Shown: positions 1 through 7,934 of the stretch, piece after piece | Position numbering within the stretch: position 1 is the first letter of the stretch | How the letters are laid out: the number at the start of each line of letters is the position of its first letter | Assembly (NCBI RefSeq): GCF_037327425.1 | Contig: NZ_CP147846.1 | Location: forward strand, 1-64,000 | Length of the DNA: 64,000 nucleotides | From: Rhodococcus sovatensis | GTDB lineage: Bacteria; Actinomycetota; Actinomycetes; Mycobacteriales; Mycobacteriaceae | Reading direction: 5' to 3' | The notes under the pieces: model-generated | The model's database searches: none | Told to the model about the DNA's origin: nothing | Seen by the model: the letters and a program-made list of their open reading frames with translations, nothing else | Translations under genes and position numbers: made by a program

Positions 1-155
1 CTAATGGCGTAAGGTTGGTCATGGTTGAGCTAGCAGCCGTTGTCGGAGGATTTTCCGCAGGTGTAGCTCGACAGCTAGAGGCCGTTGCTTTCGCCTCGGC
101 AGTCTCTGTTTCACTCACCCGGACTCGGGATTCCTCCTAATCGATCAACGATGGG
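1..155. other. Upstream region of the STAS gene, no gene seen
   Basis: I see no convincing gene in these bases. They probably hold the promoter and leader of the STAS-domain gene that begins at 156, but I could not identify a clear -35/-10 pair or a strong ribosome binding site. A gene to the left may end or begin outside the window. Confidence 0.4.
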
Positions 156-572
156 ATGGCTATGACTGTTTCTCCGCACAATCTCGATGACGAAGGCACC
201 ACGAGGTCGAAGGCCAGGACCGAGAGTTCGGTAGCGGTTGCTGCTACCGGGGCGATCTTCACCTCGATCAGTACAGGCACCGACGCCGTTCTGGTCAGAG
301 TGCACGGGGACATCGACATGCGCAGCGCGCCGATCCTGCGTGACTACGTCTGCGGCCGCGTCTCCGTAGGGGTTCGGCTGATTCTGGACCTCACGAATGT
401 AGATTTCTTCGGCATCGCCGGGTTGACTGTGTTCACCGCACTCGATGAAACTGCCGAATCGGCCGGTACCACTTGGTGCCTGGTAGAGGGGCATGCAGTC
501 CACCGCCTGCTGGAAGCTGCTTCGGTCGTGCCCAGCGTTCGACGCTTCAAGACGGTGGACAGCGCTCTGTAA
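156..572 (+). CDS. STAS-domain protein (anti-sigma factor antagonist-like)
   Basis: A 138-residue protein whose residues about 30-130 form a single STAS domain, recognisable by the segment VRVHGDIDMRSAPILRDYV and the following LILDLTNVDFFGIAGL. Family members bind anti-sigma kinases of the RsbW/SpoIIAB type, or act as stressosome or transporter modules, in the cytoplasm. In classical antagonists the loop before the second helix reads D-S/T-S/T-G-L and carries the phosphorylated Ser/Thr. Here the loop is DFFGIAGL, so no Ser or Thr is present at that position. The protein may therefore not be switched by the usual phosphorylation. A second ATG lies two codons downstream of the chosen start. It is followed by a strong hairpin terminator and has no visible partner kinase in the window. 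The fold is clear, the role is not. Confidence 0.8.
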   Translation: MAMTVSPHNLDDEGTTRSKARTESSVAVAATGAIFTSISTGTDAVLVRVHGDIDMRSAPILRDYVCGRVSVGVRLILDLTNVDFFGIAGLTVFTALDETAESAGTTWCLVEGHAVHRLLEAASVVPSVRRFKTVDSAL

Positions 573-590
573 GGTTCAGTTTCACCAGAA

Positions 591-2177
591 CTACCGGGTG
601 ACCAGTTCCAACAAGGAACTGGTCACCCTTTTTCGTACCGCGCCGAGAACTCCCTGTTGACGCAACGCAGCTCGGGCCGCATTCATGCCGCCGGCTCCGT
701 GCACCCCGCCTCCCGGGTGTGCTGACGAGCTTCCCAGAAACAGGCCTTCGACGGGCGTCTCGGGCCGTCCGAGACCGGGGGTAGGCCGGAAGATCAGCTG
801 CTGGTGCAGCTGAGCTGTTCCGCCGTTGACGGCGCCGCCGTACAAGCTGGAGTTGGCCGCCGACAAGTCCGATGGACGCTGAACGACTTGGCCGACGATC
901 GACGTGGCGAATCCCGGCGCATGCTCCTCGAGTACGTCGCCCACCCGTTCGGCGATGGTGTCCGCCGATGCGTCATCGACGATCCCGCGCGGCAAATGTG
1001 TGTACGCCCAAGCGCTTTCGGTTCCGTTGGGTGATCGTGTCGGGTCTGCCGTGGTCATCTGACCGAACAACATGAACGGACGCTTCGGCAGGACTCCGGT
1101 AGCCAGGTCGGTGGTCCACCGCAACAATCCGTCGTCGTCGGCCCCGAGGTGGACGGTGCCCACCTGGGACAGACTCTTCGAACACCACGGAATCGGCTGA
1201 TCGAGAGCGTAATTCACTTTGACGACGGGAGTGTCCCACTCGAAGTTCGCGAGATCCCTGCGCATTCGCGGGGGAACGGCATCGGTGGGCAACAGGGTGT
1301 CGTACAGGATCGGTGCGGACACGTCGGCGATGATCGCCCGCCGTACTCGGACGGTGTCACCCGATGCGGTGTGTACCGATCGTGCTCGCCCATCCACGAC
1401 ATCGATTCGTGTGACTTCGCTGTCGCATCTGACTTCGGCTGTGCCTACACGGCGGACGAGGGCTGCAGTGAGCTCGCTCGACCCGCCTTCGGGAACCGGA
1501 AAACCGACGTCCTGAGCCATCATCGTCAGTAGATACCCCATCGCTCCGCTCACTGCAGCTTCGAGCGGGGCGTCGCCGTGCATTGCGTTTCCAAGCAGTA
1601 GGCATCGTGCGGCGGAGCTGCGGAAGGTCTCGTGCGCCATGACCCGCGCAGGTAGGGCCATGAATCGGGCGAATCGAAGGGTCTCGGCCGTCCCCAGCGT
1701 CCGGGCGAGCGACGCACCGGCGCGAACCGGTGGAAACGGGCCCAGAAACGCGTCGAGCAGCGGTTTCTTGATCCGAGTCCACTGTTCGAACAGTGCGATC
1801 CAGGCGTCACCGTCAGCCTTGTCGTATGCCGAAAGAGCTGCGGCGGTGGCTGCGACGTCGGCGTGCACTACCGGTGCGTCCTCGTCCGCGGAGAATCTGG
1901 GGTGACCGTACGCTGCGGGCGCGCGGCACCATCGCAGTCCGTGACGTTCGAGCTCGAGTGACTTCATCGCCGGCGATGCGGCACCGAGCGGATAGAAAGC
2001 GCTGAACAGGTCACTCGTATAACCGGGGACGAGTTCCGCGCTTCTCACCGCGCCTCCGGGCTCAGGCGCTGCCTCCAATACGACAACGTCCCACCCCGCA
2101 TCGGCCAAGGCTGCAGCGGCGACGAGGCCGTTGTGCCCGGCTCCGATCACAACGGCGTCGACGGTGGTCGTACTCAT
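591..2177 (-). CDS. FAD-dependent oxidoreductase, phytoene desaturase/CrtI-like
   Basis: A 528-residue flavoprotein. The N-terminus has a complete dinucleotide-binding fingerprint (VVIGAGHNGLVAAAALADAG, residues about 9-28) followed by EAAPEPGGAVRS, as in the CrtI/phytoene desaturase and PYROXD2-like amine-oxidase superfamily. The C-terminus has the second FAD motif (GLFLGSSSAHPGGGVHGAGG, about 478-497). Proteins of this group oxidise hydrophobic or amine substrates, but the substrate cannot be read from the sequence. No phytoene synthase or other carotenoid gene is nearby, so a carotenoid role is not supported. The ATG start at 2177 is preceded by a good GGGAGG-type ribosome binding site. 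The last 13 or so codons form the terminator hairpin shared with the convergent STAS gene. Confidence 0.85.
   Translation of the reverse strand: MSTTTVDAVVIGAGHNGLVAAAALADAGWDVVVLEAAPEPGGAVRSAELVPGYTSDLFSAFYPLGAASPAMKSLELERHGLRWCRAPAAYGHPRFSADEDAPVVHADVAATAAALSAYDKADGDAWIALFEQWTRIKKPLLDAFLGPFPPVRAGASLARTLGTAETLRFARFMALPARVMAHETFRSSAARCLLLGNAMHGDAPLEAAVSGAMGYLLTMMAQDVGFPVPEGGSSELTAALVRRVGTAEVRCDSEVTRIDVVDGRARSVHTASGDTVRVRRAIIADVSAPILYDTLLPTDAVPPRMRRDLANFEWDTPVVKVNYALDQPIPWCSKSLSQVGTVHLGADDDGLLRWTTDLATGVLPKRPFMLFGQMTTADPTRSPNGTESAWAYTHLPRGIVDDASADTIAERVGDVLEEHAPGFATSIVGQVVQRPSDLSAANSSLYGGAVNGGTAQLHQQLIFRPTPGLGRPETPVEGLFLGSSSAHPGGGVHGAGGMNAARAALRQQGVLGAVRKRVTSSLLELVTR
596..633. terminator. Rho-independent terminator shared with the end of the oxidoreductase gene
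   Basis: A perfect 14-bp inverted repeat (GGGTGACCAGTTCC, loop AACAA, then the exact complement) is followed by five T on the plus strand. That is a textbook terminator for the STAS gene. The same bases are the last codons of the minus-strand oxidoreductase gene, which ends at 591, so the hairpin also sits at the end of that transcript. Confidence 0.85.
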
Positions 2178-2283
2178 GAAGGCGCCCTCCCCGGAAACGG
2201 TTGCGGTCTCGTGCTACCGAAAGACATTGTTCATGTTCCCGGTGTGTGCCCGAGTGGCGGGGTGACGAAACCTGGGGGTCAGC

Positions 2284-2667
2284 TCACCGCGATTTCACGA
2301 GAAGTATCTCGACCGGAATCTCGAGCAGCAGACGCTGGACCGTCTGACCCATCAGGAACTTGCCGACGGCGCTGCGGTGGCGTGATCCGATGACGACCAG
2401 CTCGGCGTCGACCTTGTCGACGAGCGTGAGGAGGGTGCTGGTTGCGTCGGGATCGGGGAGAGCAGCTTCCACACGGGCATCCGGTGCCAGAACGTGAACC
2501 GCGGTTTCGACGGCGGCGAGCTCCTGTGCCTGGGCGCGAGTGTCGGGTGAGCCCGACAGTGCATGGACGACAACGAGTTCGGCGCCGCGACTTTCCGCTT
2601 CGCGGATGCCGGCTTCGAGTGCGCTACGGCCCTCGTCGGACTGGTTGTGGATTACTACGACGGACAT
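2284..2667 (-). CDS. Universal stress protein (UspA family)
   Basis: A 127-residue single-domain Usp beginning MSVVVIHNQSDEGRSALE. An upstream extension of the open frame is not protein-like, and the ATG at 2667 places the first beta strand correctly. The C-terminal nucleotide loop reads VIGSRHRSAVGKFLMGQT. In ATP-binding Usp proteins this loop is G-x2-G-x9-G-S/T. Here the second Gly is His and the last pair is GQ, so ATP binding is doubtful. It lies directly downstream of the citrate carrier gene on the same strand with a 28-bp gap, so it is probably the last gene of that operon. A role in stress handling during tricarboxylate use would be inference only. Confidence 0.85.
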   Translation of the reverse strand: MSVVVIHNQSDEGRSALEAGIREAESRGAELVVVHALSGSPDTRAQAQELAAVETAVHVLAPDARVEAALPDPDATSTLLTLVDKVDAELVVIGSRHRSAVGKFLMGQTVQRLLLEIPVEILLVKSR

Positions 2668-2695
2668 GATGTGCCTTTCGAAGTGGAGGTAGGGG

Positions 2696-4069
2696 TCAGC
2701 CGAACGGGATCTGCCCGAGGGCGACTCCGACGACCAGCATGGTGAGCGAGATGACTGCAGCGCGCCACAGGACTTTCTTGTGATGGTCGGCGAGTGAGAC
2801 ACCCGCGAGAGTGACCAGCAACAGGATTGCCGGAACCAGTGGGCTCTGCAGATGGAACGCCTGGCCGGTGATCGATGCACGCGCCATTTCGACGGGTTCG
2901 ATGCCGTACTGCGCCGCAGTTTCGCTGAGCACCGGAAGAATTCCGAAGTAGAACGCATCGTTCGTCATGAAGAACGTGAAGGGGAGGGACAGTACGCCGG
3001 TGATGACGGCGAGGTACGGACCCATTCCCGACGGGATGACATTGAGAAGCCACTCGGCCATCGCTTCGACCATGCCGGTTCCCTGGAAGACACCGGTGAG
3101 AATTGCAGCAGCGAGAACCATAGCGACCACGGAAACGATCGACGAGGAATGCCGTGCGATAGCTTCGCCCTGCTCCTTGACCTTCGGGAAGTTCACCGCG
3201 AGTGCGATGGATGCGGCGATCATGAACAGTACCGGGATGGGGAGGATGTCCATGACGAGAACGACGAGCAAGACAACGGTCAGAGTTGCGTTGAACCACA
3301 GCAGCTTCGGCCGCAGCGTGTTCCGGTTGGGGTCGAGGCCGTCGATGAACTGGCCTGCGCTGCCGTCACCGCCGCCGGTGCCCGTGCCGCCATCGCGACC
3401 GGTGGTGGTGTCTGTCGACGCGCCCTGCTTCACCAGCTGGCGATCGTAGACGAGTGAACCGATGCGTCGTCGCTCCATGATGCCGAGGTGGACGGAGAAT
3501 GCCAGCACGATGATCAAGCCGACGATGAGGGACGGCACCATCGGGATGAACACCTCGGAGGGCGAAATGCCGAGTGCGGATGCTGCACGCACTGTGGGGC
3601 CGCCCCACGGAATGATGTTCATCGTGCCGTTGGCCAATCCCGCAACGACTGTCAGGATGACCGGGCTCACACCGAGTTTCAGGTACAGCGGCAACATAGC
3701 CGAGGTCACGATGATGAACGTCGTCGATCCGTCACCATCGAGCGAAACGACCATCGCGAGCACTGCGGTGCCGACGACCAGCTTCATCGGATCGTTCTTG
3801 ACGAGTTTGAGGATCCCCTTCACCAGCGGGTCGAACAACCCGACGTCGATCATGATGCCGAAGAAGATGATGGCGAAGAACAGTAGGGCCGCAGTTGGAG
3901 CGAGCGACTTGATGCCGTCGGTGATCATGTCACCGATGCCCAGGCCCGCGCCGGCCAACAGGCCGAACGCAACCGGGACCAATGTCAACGCCACGACTGG
4001 CGTCGCGCGTTTGGTCAGGATCAGATACATGAAGACGGCAACCATGAGGAAGCCCAGTATCACGAGCAT
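2696..4069 (-). CDS. CitMHS-family metal-citrate/H+ symporter
   Basis: A 457-residue integral membrane protein with about 11-12 hydrophobic segments in two halves joined by a Gly-rich, charged cytoplasmic loop around residues 220-245. The motifs SLDGDGSTTFIIVTSAMLPL and GLANGTMNIIPWGGPTVRA are characteristic of the CitMHS family, whose members in Bacillus carry citrate complexed with Mg2+ or Ca2+ with protons. It sits between a tricarboxylate-binding lipoprotein and a Usp gene on the same strand, opposite a CitA/CitB-type two-component system. That context supports citrate or a related di- or tricarboxylate as substrate. The metal preference is not readable from the sequence. Confidence 0.9.
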   Translation of the reverse strand: MLVILGFLMVAVFMYLILTKRATPVVALTLVPVAFGLLAGAGLGIGDMITDGIKSLAPTAALLFFAIIFFGIMIDVGLFDPLVKGILKLVKNDPMKLVVGTAVLAMVVSLDGDGSTTFIIVTSAMLPLYLKLGVSPVILTVVAGLANGTMNIIPWGGPTVRAASALGISPSEVFIPMVPSLIVGLIIVLAFSVHLGIMERRRIGSLVYDRQLVKQGASTDTTTGRDGGTGTGGGDGSAGQFIDGLDPNRNTLRPKLLWFNATLTVVLLVVLVMDILPIPVLFMIAASIALAVNFPKVKEQGEAIARHSSSIVSVVAMVLAAAILTGVFQGTGMVEAMAEWLLNVIPSGMGPYLAVITGVLSLPFTFFMTNDAFYFGILPVLSETAAQYGIEPVEMARASITGQAFHLQSPLVPAILLLVTLAGVSLADHHKKVLWRAAVISLTMLVVGVALGQIPFG

Positions 4070-4111
4070 GGGTGTACTCCTTCTATTCGAGCAGGGTGAA
4101 GCCGGGGGGAA

Positions 4112-5089
4112 TCAGCTGTTGTTCGTGACGGGCAATGTCTCGTGCACGAATGCTGCTTGTTCGGTGAGGAATTCGGCGAACTCGGAGTCGGTCAGGACGG
4201 AGCTACGCCAACCGTTTCTGGTGAGAATGTCCTGCCAGGCGGCGGACGCATCCAGATCTCGGATGCGGTCGATCCACACGTCTGTTTCTTCCTGCGTCAA
4301 ACCGGGCGGTACGAGGAGTCCTCGCCAGTTGGCGAAGACGACGTCCACCCCCGCTTCGCGGGCGGTCGGAGCGTCGATGACTTCGATGCGTTCTGCAGAG
4401 CTGATCGCAAGTGCACGAACGGTTCCCGCAGAAATCTGGTCCAGATATTCGCTGACACCGGTGGTGGCGACGTCGACCTCCCCTGTCAGCAAAGCGGGCA
4501 GGAGTTGGCCGCCGCCTTCAAACTGGCGGTACCTCGACGCGGAGGCGTCGACGCCGATGGCCCGGGCGAGCAGGATTCGGAAGAGTCCGTCGGCGCCGCC
4601 CTCGGCCGAACCTCCAGCAAAACTCAGTTCGGCCGGATTCGCCCGCCAGGCGGAAACCAGGTCGTCCATAGTTCGAATCGGCGAATTATCTGGAACAAGA
4701 ACGACTTCCGGTTCTTCCAGAAGCTTTGCTACTGGGGTGACGTCGGCAATCGTACGATCCGATTCCGTAGTCTCGAGCGCACCGATCAGACCCAGACCCA
4801 TGACCATCGCGAGATCGGGATCGCCGCTCTCGAGGGCCAACCGGCCGAGCCCGACGACGCCGCCGGAGCCGGGGAGAACCACGACGTCGAAATCGGTGTC
4901 GTCCGAAGCCAGTGCCTGCGTGAGGTTGCGGGCAGTGAGGTCGTAACCGCCACCCGCGTCGGACGGGACCACGAACCGGACGCGCTCGTTGCCTGCAGAA
5001 CCCGCGAACACTGCAGGTTCCGACCCGCAGGCGCCCACCAGAACAGCGACCGACACGCACAGGGCGCTGGCTGCAGTTCGAACACTCAT
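4112..5089 (-). CDS. Tricarboxylate-binding lipoprotein, Bug/TctC family
   Basis: A 325-residue periplasmic-type binding protein. The start at 5089 (MSVRTAASALCVSVAVLVGA) gives an exact lipoprotein signal with a VGAC lipobox and the acceptor Cys at about residue 21. An in-frame ATG nine codons upstream would only lengthen the signal. The mature part has Bug-family hallmarks: RFVVPSDAGGGYDLTARNL at the start, a Gly-rich ligand loop (GSGGVVGLG) and a central segment LSFAGGSAEGGADGLFR. TctC proteins normally feed the TctAB membrane permease. No tctA or tctB is present here and the adjacent transporter is a CitMHS carrier. The protein may instead present ligand to the divergent sensor kinase, or work with a permease encoded elsewhere. 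Confidence 0.88.
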   Translation of the reverse strand: MSVRTAASALCVSVAVLVGACGSEPAVFAGSAGNERVRFVVPSDAGGGYDLTARNLTQALASDDTDFDVVVLPGSGGVVGLGRLALESGDPDLAMVMGLGLIGALETTESDRTIADVTPVAKLLEEPEVVLVPDNSPIRTMDDLVSAWRANPAELSFAGGSAEGGADGLFRILLARAIGVDASASRYRQFEGGGQLLPALLTGEVDVATTGVSEYLDQISAGTVRALAISSAERIEVIDAPTAREAGVDVVFANWRGLLVPPGLTQEETDVWIDRIRDLDASAAWQDILTRNGWRSSVLTDSEFAEFLTEQAAFVHETLPVTNNS

Positions 5090-5116
5090 TGTGGGCACGT
5101 CGATAGTCAACAACAC

Positions 5117-5167
5117 TTTGTGATTGCGGTCACCCTTGCGGCCACAGTTTCATTTGTGTCCATTGTG
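5117..5167. promoter_or_regulatory. Candidate operator between the binding protein and the sensor kinase
   Basis: The divergent intergenic region contains three TTGTG words on the plus strand (5118-5122, 5154-5158, 5163-5167) and a loose inverted repeat CACA-N8-TGTG (5143-5158). The region is more AT-rich than its surroundings. CitB/DcuR-type regulators bind AT-rich sites in such positions. The assignment rests on position and repeat structure only. Confidence 0.3.
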
Positions 5168-5217
5168 CTCACACGGATTCTTGGTCGGTCGTGGGCGGGG
5201 GGACGTAGGGTCGTTCC

Positions 5218-6780
5218 GTGCGTAGAACGACGCTGGCTGCCCAGCTGCTGAGGTTGCAGCTGCTCATCGTCGTCGTAGTGCTCGTCGCCATCGGTGGCCT
5301 GTCGCTCGCACAATCGTCCTCGACGTTCGAGCGTGACGCAGGTCGACGAGCGCAATCTGCCGCCGAGACACTGGCCGCCAATCCCGTCGTCCGCCAGTTG
5401 CTGCCGTCGGCGCAGCCCCGCATCAGGACCGGGCTGCAGAGCGCCGTCGAATCCGTCCGAGCGGTCTCCGGGCTGGACTACGCACAGTTGGCGGGTGTCG
5501 ATGGCGTCGTCGTGCTGTCCACTGTTCCCGAACAAGTCGGATCCGCTGTGGGGTCGCCGGCAGGCGCGTCGTGGGTTGGGCTGACCGAAACGCCGCTCGG
5601 CAGGGCAGTCGAGGCGCACGTGCCGGTTCTGGACGATTCGGGCACGCTGGTTGGAACTGCCATCGTCGGAGATCGCTATCCGTCGGCGTTGGATCGCTTC
5701 CTTCAGGCGGCGCCCAATCTGATCGTCTATCTCGCGGTTGCGTCGGTGCTCGGCGGAGTGGGGTCGGTGCTGCTCGCGCGTCGAGTGAAGCGACAGACTC
5801 TGGGCATGGAGGCCAGTGAGATCCTCGATCTGGTCGGGCAACGCGAGGCCATGCTGCGCGGTCTCAAGGAAGGCGTCATTGCACTCGATCCGCACGGCCG
5901 GGTGCTGCTGATGAGTGAGAGTGCGCACGACTTGTTGCATATCGACTACGGCAGCAAAGGAATGACTGTCGACGAGCTCGGGCTGACCGACCGGTTACGC
6001 GATGTGCTGCTCGGTACCGTGGCCACCGCCGACGAGATCGTGCTGGTCGGGGATCGAGTGCTGGTGTTGAACACGGTTCCGATCGTGTCGAAGGGAAAGG
6101 CAGTCGGAACGGTCACCACGTTCCGAGATCGTACCGAGCTCACCGACATAGAGGAGGAGCTGGGGGTGACGAAGACGAGCTCGACAGCGCTCCGTGAACA
6201 TATCCACGAATTCGACAATCAGTTGCACACCATCTCCGGGCTCGTCCAACTCCACGAGTACGACGAAGTTGTTCGTTACGTAGAGGGATTGACGGCGAGG
6301 CGTGAGGATGCCACGTCGGCCGTGACCGACTCCGTCGGCGATGTCGGTGTCGCGGCGCTGCTCATTGCGAAGATCGGTGCTGCTGCGCATCGTTCGGTGT
6401 CGATCGAGATCGTCGACGGTTCGGCGCTCGGCCATCATGGGGGGGCGTTGTCGCGTGATCTGTGCACCGTCCTGGGCAATCTCGTCGACAACGCTGTCAC
6501 CGCCTGCGACGGTCGAGTACGTATCTCGTTGCAGGAGAACGACGGTGAGATAACCGTCGCGGTATTCGACGACGGTCCCGGTGTCGCGGCGTCGGATGTG
6601 GAACGGATCTTCGAACAGGGCTGGAGCACACGAGGGTCCGCGAGCACCGGTCATGGATTCGGGCTTGCACTCGTACGGTTGGCGTGTCGACGCCGCGGCG
6701 GCGACGTATCGGTCGGGTCGGAACTACTCTCGGGCGCCGACTGGACGGTGTTTCGAGCGGTGATGAAGGAGCAGCAGTGA
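5218..6780 (+). CDS. Sensor histidine kinase, CitA/DcuS/DctS type
   Basis: A 520-residue membrane kinase with a GTG start. It has an N-terminal transmembrane helix (about 12-32), an extracytoplasmic PDC-type sensor domain (about 35-160), a second helix (about 167-188), a cytoplasmic PAS domain (about 205-310) and a kinase core. The phosphorylation motif is LREHIHEFDNQLHTISGL, the H-E-F-x-N-x-L-H signature of CitA-family kinases. The ATPase has a clear N box (LGNLVDNAVTAC) and G boxes (FDDGPGV, GHGFGLALV). This family senses citrate, malate, fumarate or related acids. The response regulator follows with overlapping stop and start codons, and the likely target genes (binding protein and CitMHS carrier) lie divergently upstream. 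Confidence 0.92.
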   Translation: MRRTTLAAQLLRLQLLIVVVVLVAIGGLSLAQSSSTFERDAGRRAQSAAETLAANPVVRQLLPSAQPRIRTGLQSAVESVRAVSGLDYAQLAGVDGVVVLSTVPEQVGSAVGSPAGASWVGLTETPLGRAVEAHVPVLDDSGTLVGTAIVGDRYPSALDRFLQAAPNLIVYLAVASVLGGVGSVLLARRVKRQTLGMEASEILDLVGQREAMLRGLKEGVIALDPHGRVLLMSESAHDLLHIDYGSKGMTVDELGLTDRLRDVLLGTVATADEIVLVGDRVLVLNTVPIVSKGKAVGTVTTFRDRTELTDIEEELGVTKTSSTALREHIHEFDNQLHTISGLVQLHEYDEVVRYVEGLTARREDATSAVTDSVGDVGVAALLIAKIGAAAHRSVSIEIVDGSALGHHGGALSRDLCTVLGNLVDNAVTACDGRVRISLQENDGEITVAVFDDGPGVAASDVERIFEQGWSTRGSASTGHGFGLALVRLACRRRGGDVSVGSELLSGADWTVFRAVMKEQQ

Positions 6781-7439
6781 TACGCGTTCTCGTCGTCGAC
6801 GACGACTTCATGGTTGCAAAGGTGCATTCCGGGTTCGTAGGCAAGGCAGAAGGTTTCGAGGTGTGCGGGGTCGCGCACACTCCCCAGGCTGCGATCGAGG
6901 CAGTGACGACGATGCGACCGGATCTGGTCCTGCTCGACGTCCACCTTCCGGGCATGAGCGGGCTCGACCTCATCGGAAAGTTCCGTGACGAAGTACCCGA
7001 CGTCGACATTCTCGTCATCACCAGTGAACGAGAAGTGGCGTCTGTGCAGAAGGCGCTGCGGAGCGGTGTCGTGCACTACCTGATCAAACCGTTCAAATTC
7101 GCTGTCCTGAACGCGAGGCTGGAACAGTATCGGACGACACGGTTGTCGCTGAGTGTCATCGACGAGGCCGAGCAAGCAGCGGTCGACAAGGCTTTCGGCG
7201 TCGCCGGGGCGGCGGCAGATCTTCCCAAAGGACTCAGTCGCGTGACGCTCGATCTCGTCGAGGCGAAGCTACGCGAGCTCGAGGGTCCTGTGTCTGCCAC
7301 CGAAATGTCGGAGCGGTCGGGGATCTCACGATCCAGCGCGCGCCGATACCTGGAATATCTTGCAAGCATCAGCAGGGTGGACGTGTCGCTGGACTACGGG
7401 AGCGTCGGACGGCCAGAGAGGCTCTACCGGCGACGGTGA
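6777..7439 (+). CDS. Response regulator, CitB/DctR family
   Basis: A 220-residue regulator. The GTG at 6777 overlaps the kinase stop codon, so the pair is translationally coupled. Residues 1-120 are a receiver domain with the acidic pocket DDD near the N-terminus, the phospho-acceptor Asp in LVLLDVHLPGMSGLDL, the Thr/Ser switch in VITSE and the Lys in LIKPF. Residues about 145-215 form the helix-turn-helix output typical of CitB/DcuR (SATEMSERSGISRSSARRYL). It probably activates the divergent tricarboxylate uptake genes. Convergent with the DUF1801 gene with a one-base gap. Confidence 0.92.
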   Translation: MIRVLVVDDDFMVAKVHSGFVGKAEGFEVCGVAHTPQAAIEAVTTMRPDLVLLDVHLPGMSGLDLIGKFRDEVPDVDILVITSEREVASVQKALRSGVVHYLIKPFKFAVLNARLEQYRTTRLSLSVIDEAEQAAVDKAFGVAGAAADLPKGLSRVTLDLVEAKLRELEGPVSATEMSERSGISRSSARRYLEYLASISRVDVSLDYGSVGRPERLYRRR

Positions 7440-7440
7440 T

Positions 7441-7797
7441 CTACTGGACCGCGCGCCGCACGATCGCGGCGATCCGCTTTTCTGTTGCTTCGTCGAGTTC
7501 GGTGAGGAACCAGCCCGACGGCATGAGCTTGTCGGATGCATCTTCTCCTACAGCGACATTGGCCTTCTCGGAAAGCCCGAAAGCGATGTATTTCTCGGCG
7601 ATGAAGTGGCACAGGATCGGACCTTTGCCCTTCGCGTAGCCAGGCATTCCATAGAAGAGCCTCGGCTGCAGTTCCGGAGCAGCCTCCAGAATCACCTCGT
7701 GGAGCCGCTTGCCGACTGCGTTGTATGGCTCGGGGTAGGAGGCGATCTTCTCGACCACCGCTGCTGCCGGGTCTTTGGTGGGCTTCTTCTCTGCCAT
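7441..7797 (-). CDS. DUF1801 (YdhG-like) domain protein
   Basis: A 118-residue small cytoplasmic protein. The DUF1801 pattern is visible in the segment around residues 15-75: an alpha-helical start, then RLFYGMPGYAKGKGPILCHF and IAFGLSEKANV. Related proteins have been described as possible iron chaperones (frataxin-like YdhG fold), but the biochemical role is not established. No metal-ligand pattern is obvious to me. It ends against the response regulator gene and is probably transcribed alone. Confidence 0.75.
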   Translation of the reverse strand: MAEKKPTKDPAAAVVEKIASYPEPYNAVGKRLHEVILEAAPELQPRLFYGMPGYAKGKGPILCHFIAEKYIAFGLSEKANVAVGEDASDKLMPSGWFLTELDEATEKRIAAIVRRAVQ

Positions 7798-7934
7798 CTT
7801 TATCGGGGCTTTCTTGGTGATTTGGGTATCTCGGGACGAGCCATTTGTCCGTTTTATTGTGCCGACGCTGTCAAGCTCCGGACTCTTTATTCGTGGTCCG
7901 GTTTGTGTCGGTGGGGTCCGATATCCTCGAACGT

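Noticed and set aside
591..2177. Carotenoid biosynthesis locus
   Set aside because: The oxidoreductase resembles phytoene desaturases, but no phytoene synthase, cyclase or other carotenoid gene is near, so only the enzyme class is claimed.
3462..4946. 494-codon open frame antisense to the citrate carrier and the binding lipoprotein
   Set aside because: It crosses two genes with clear families, has no recognisable domain and a low-complexity Ser/Thr/Arg composition typical of antisense frames in high-GC DNA.
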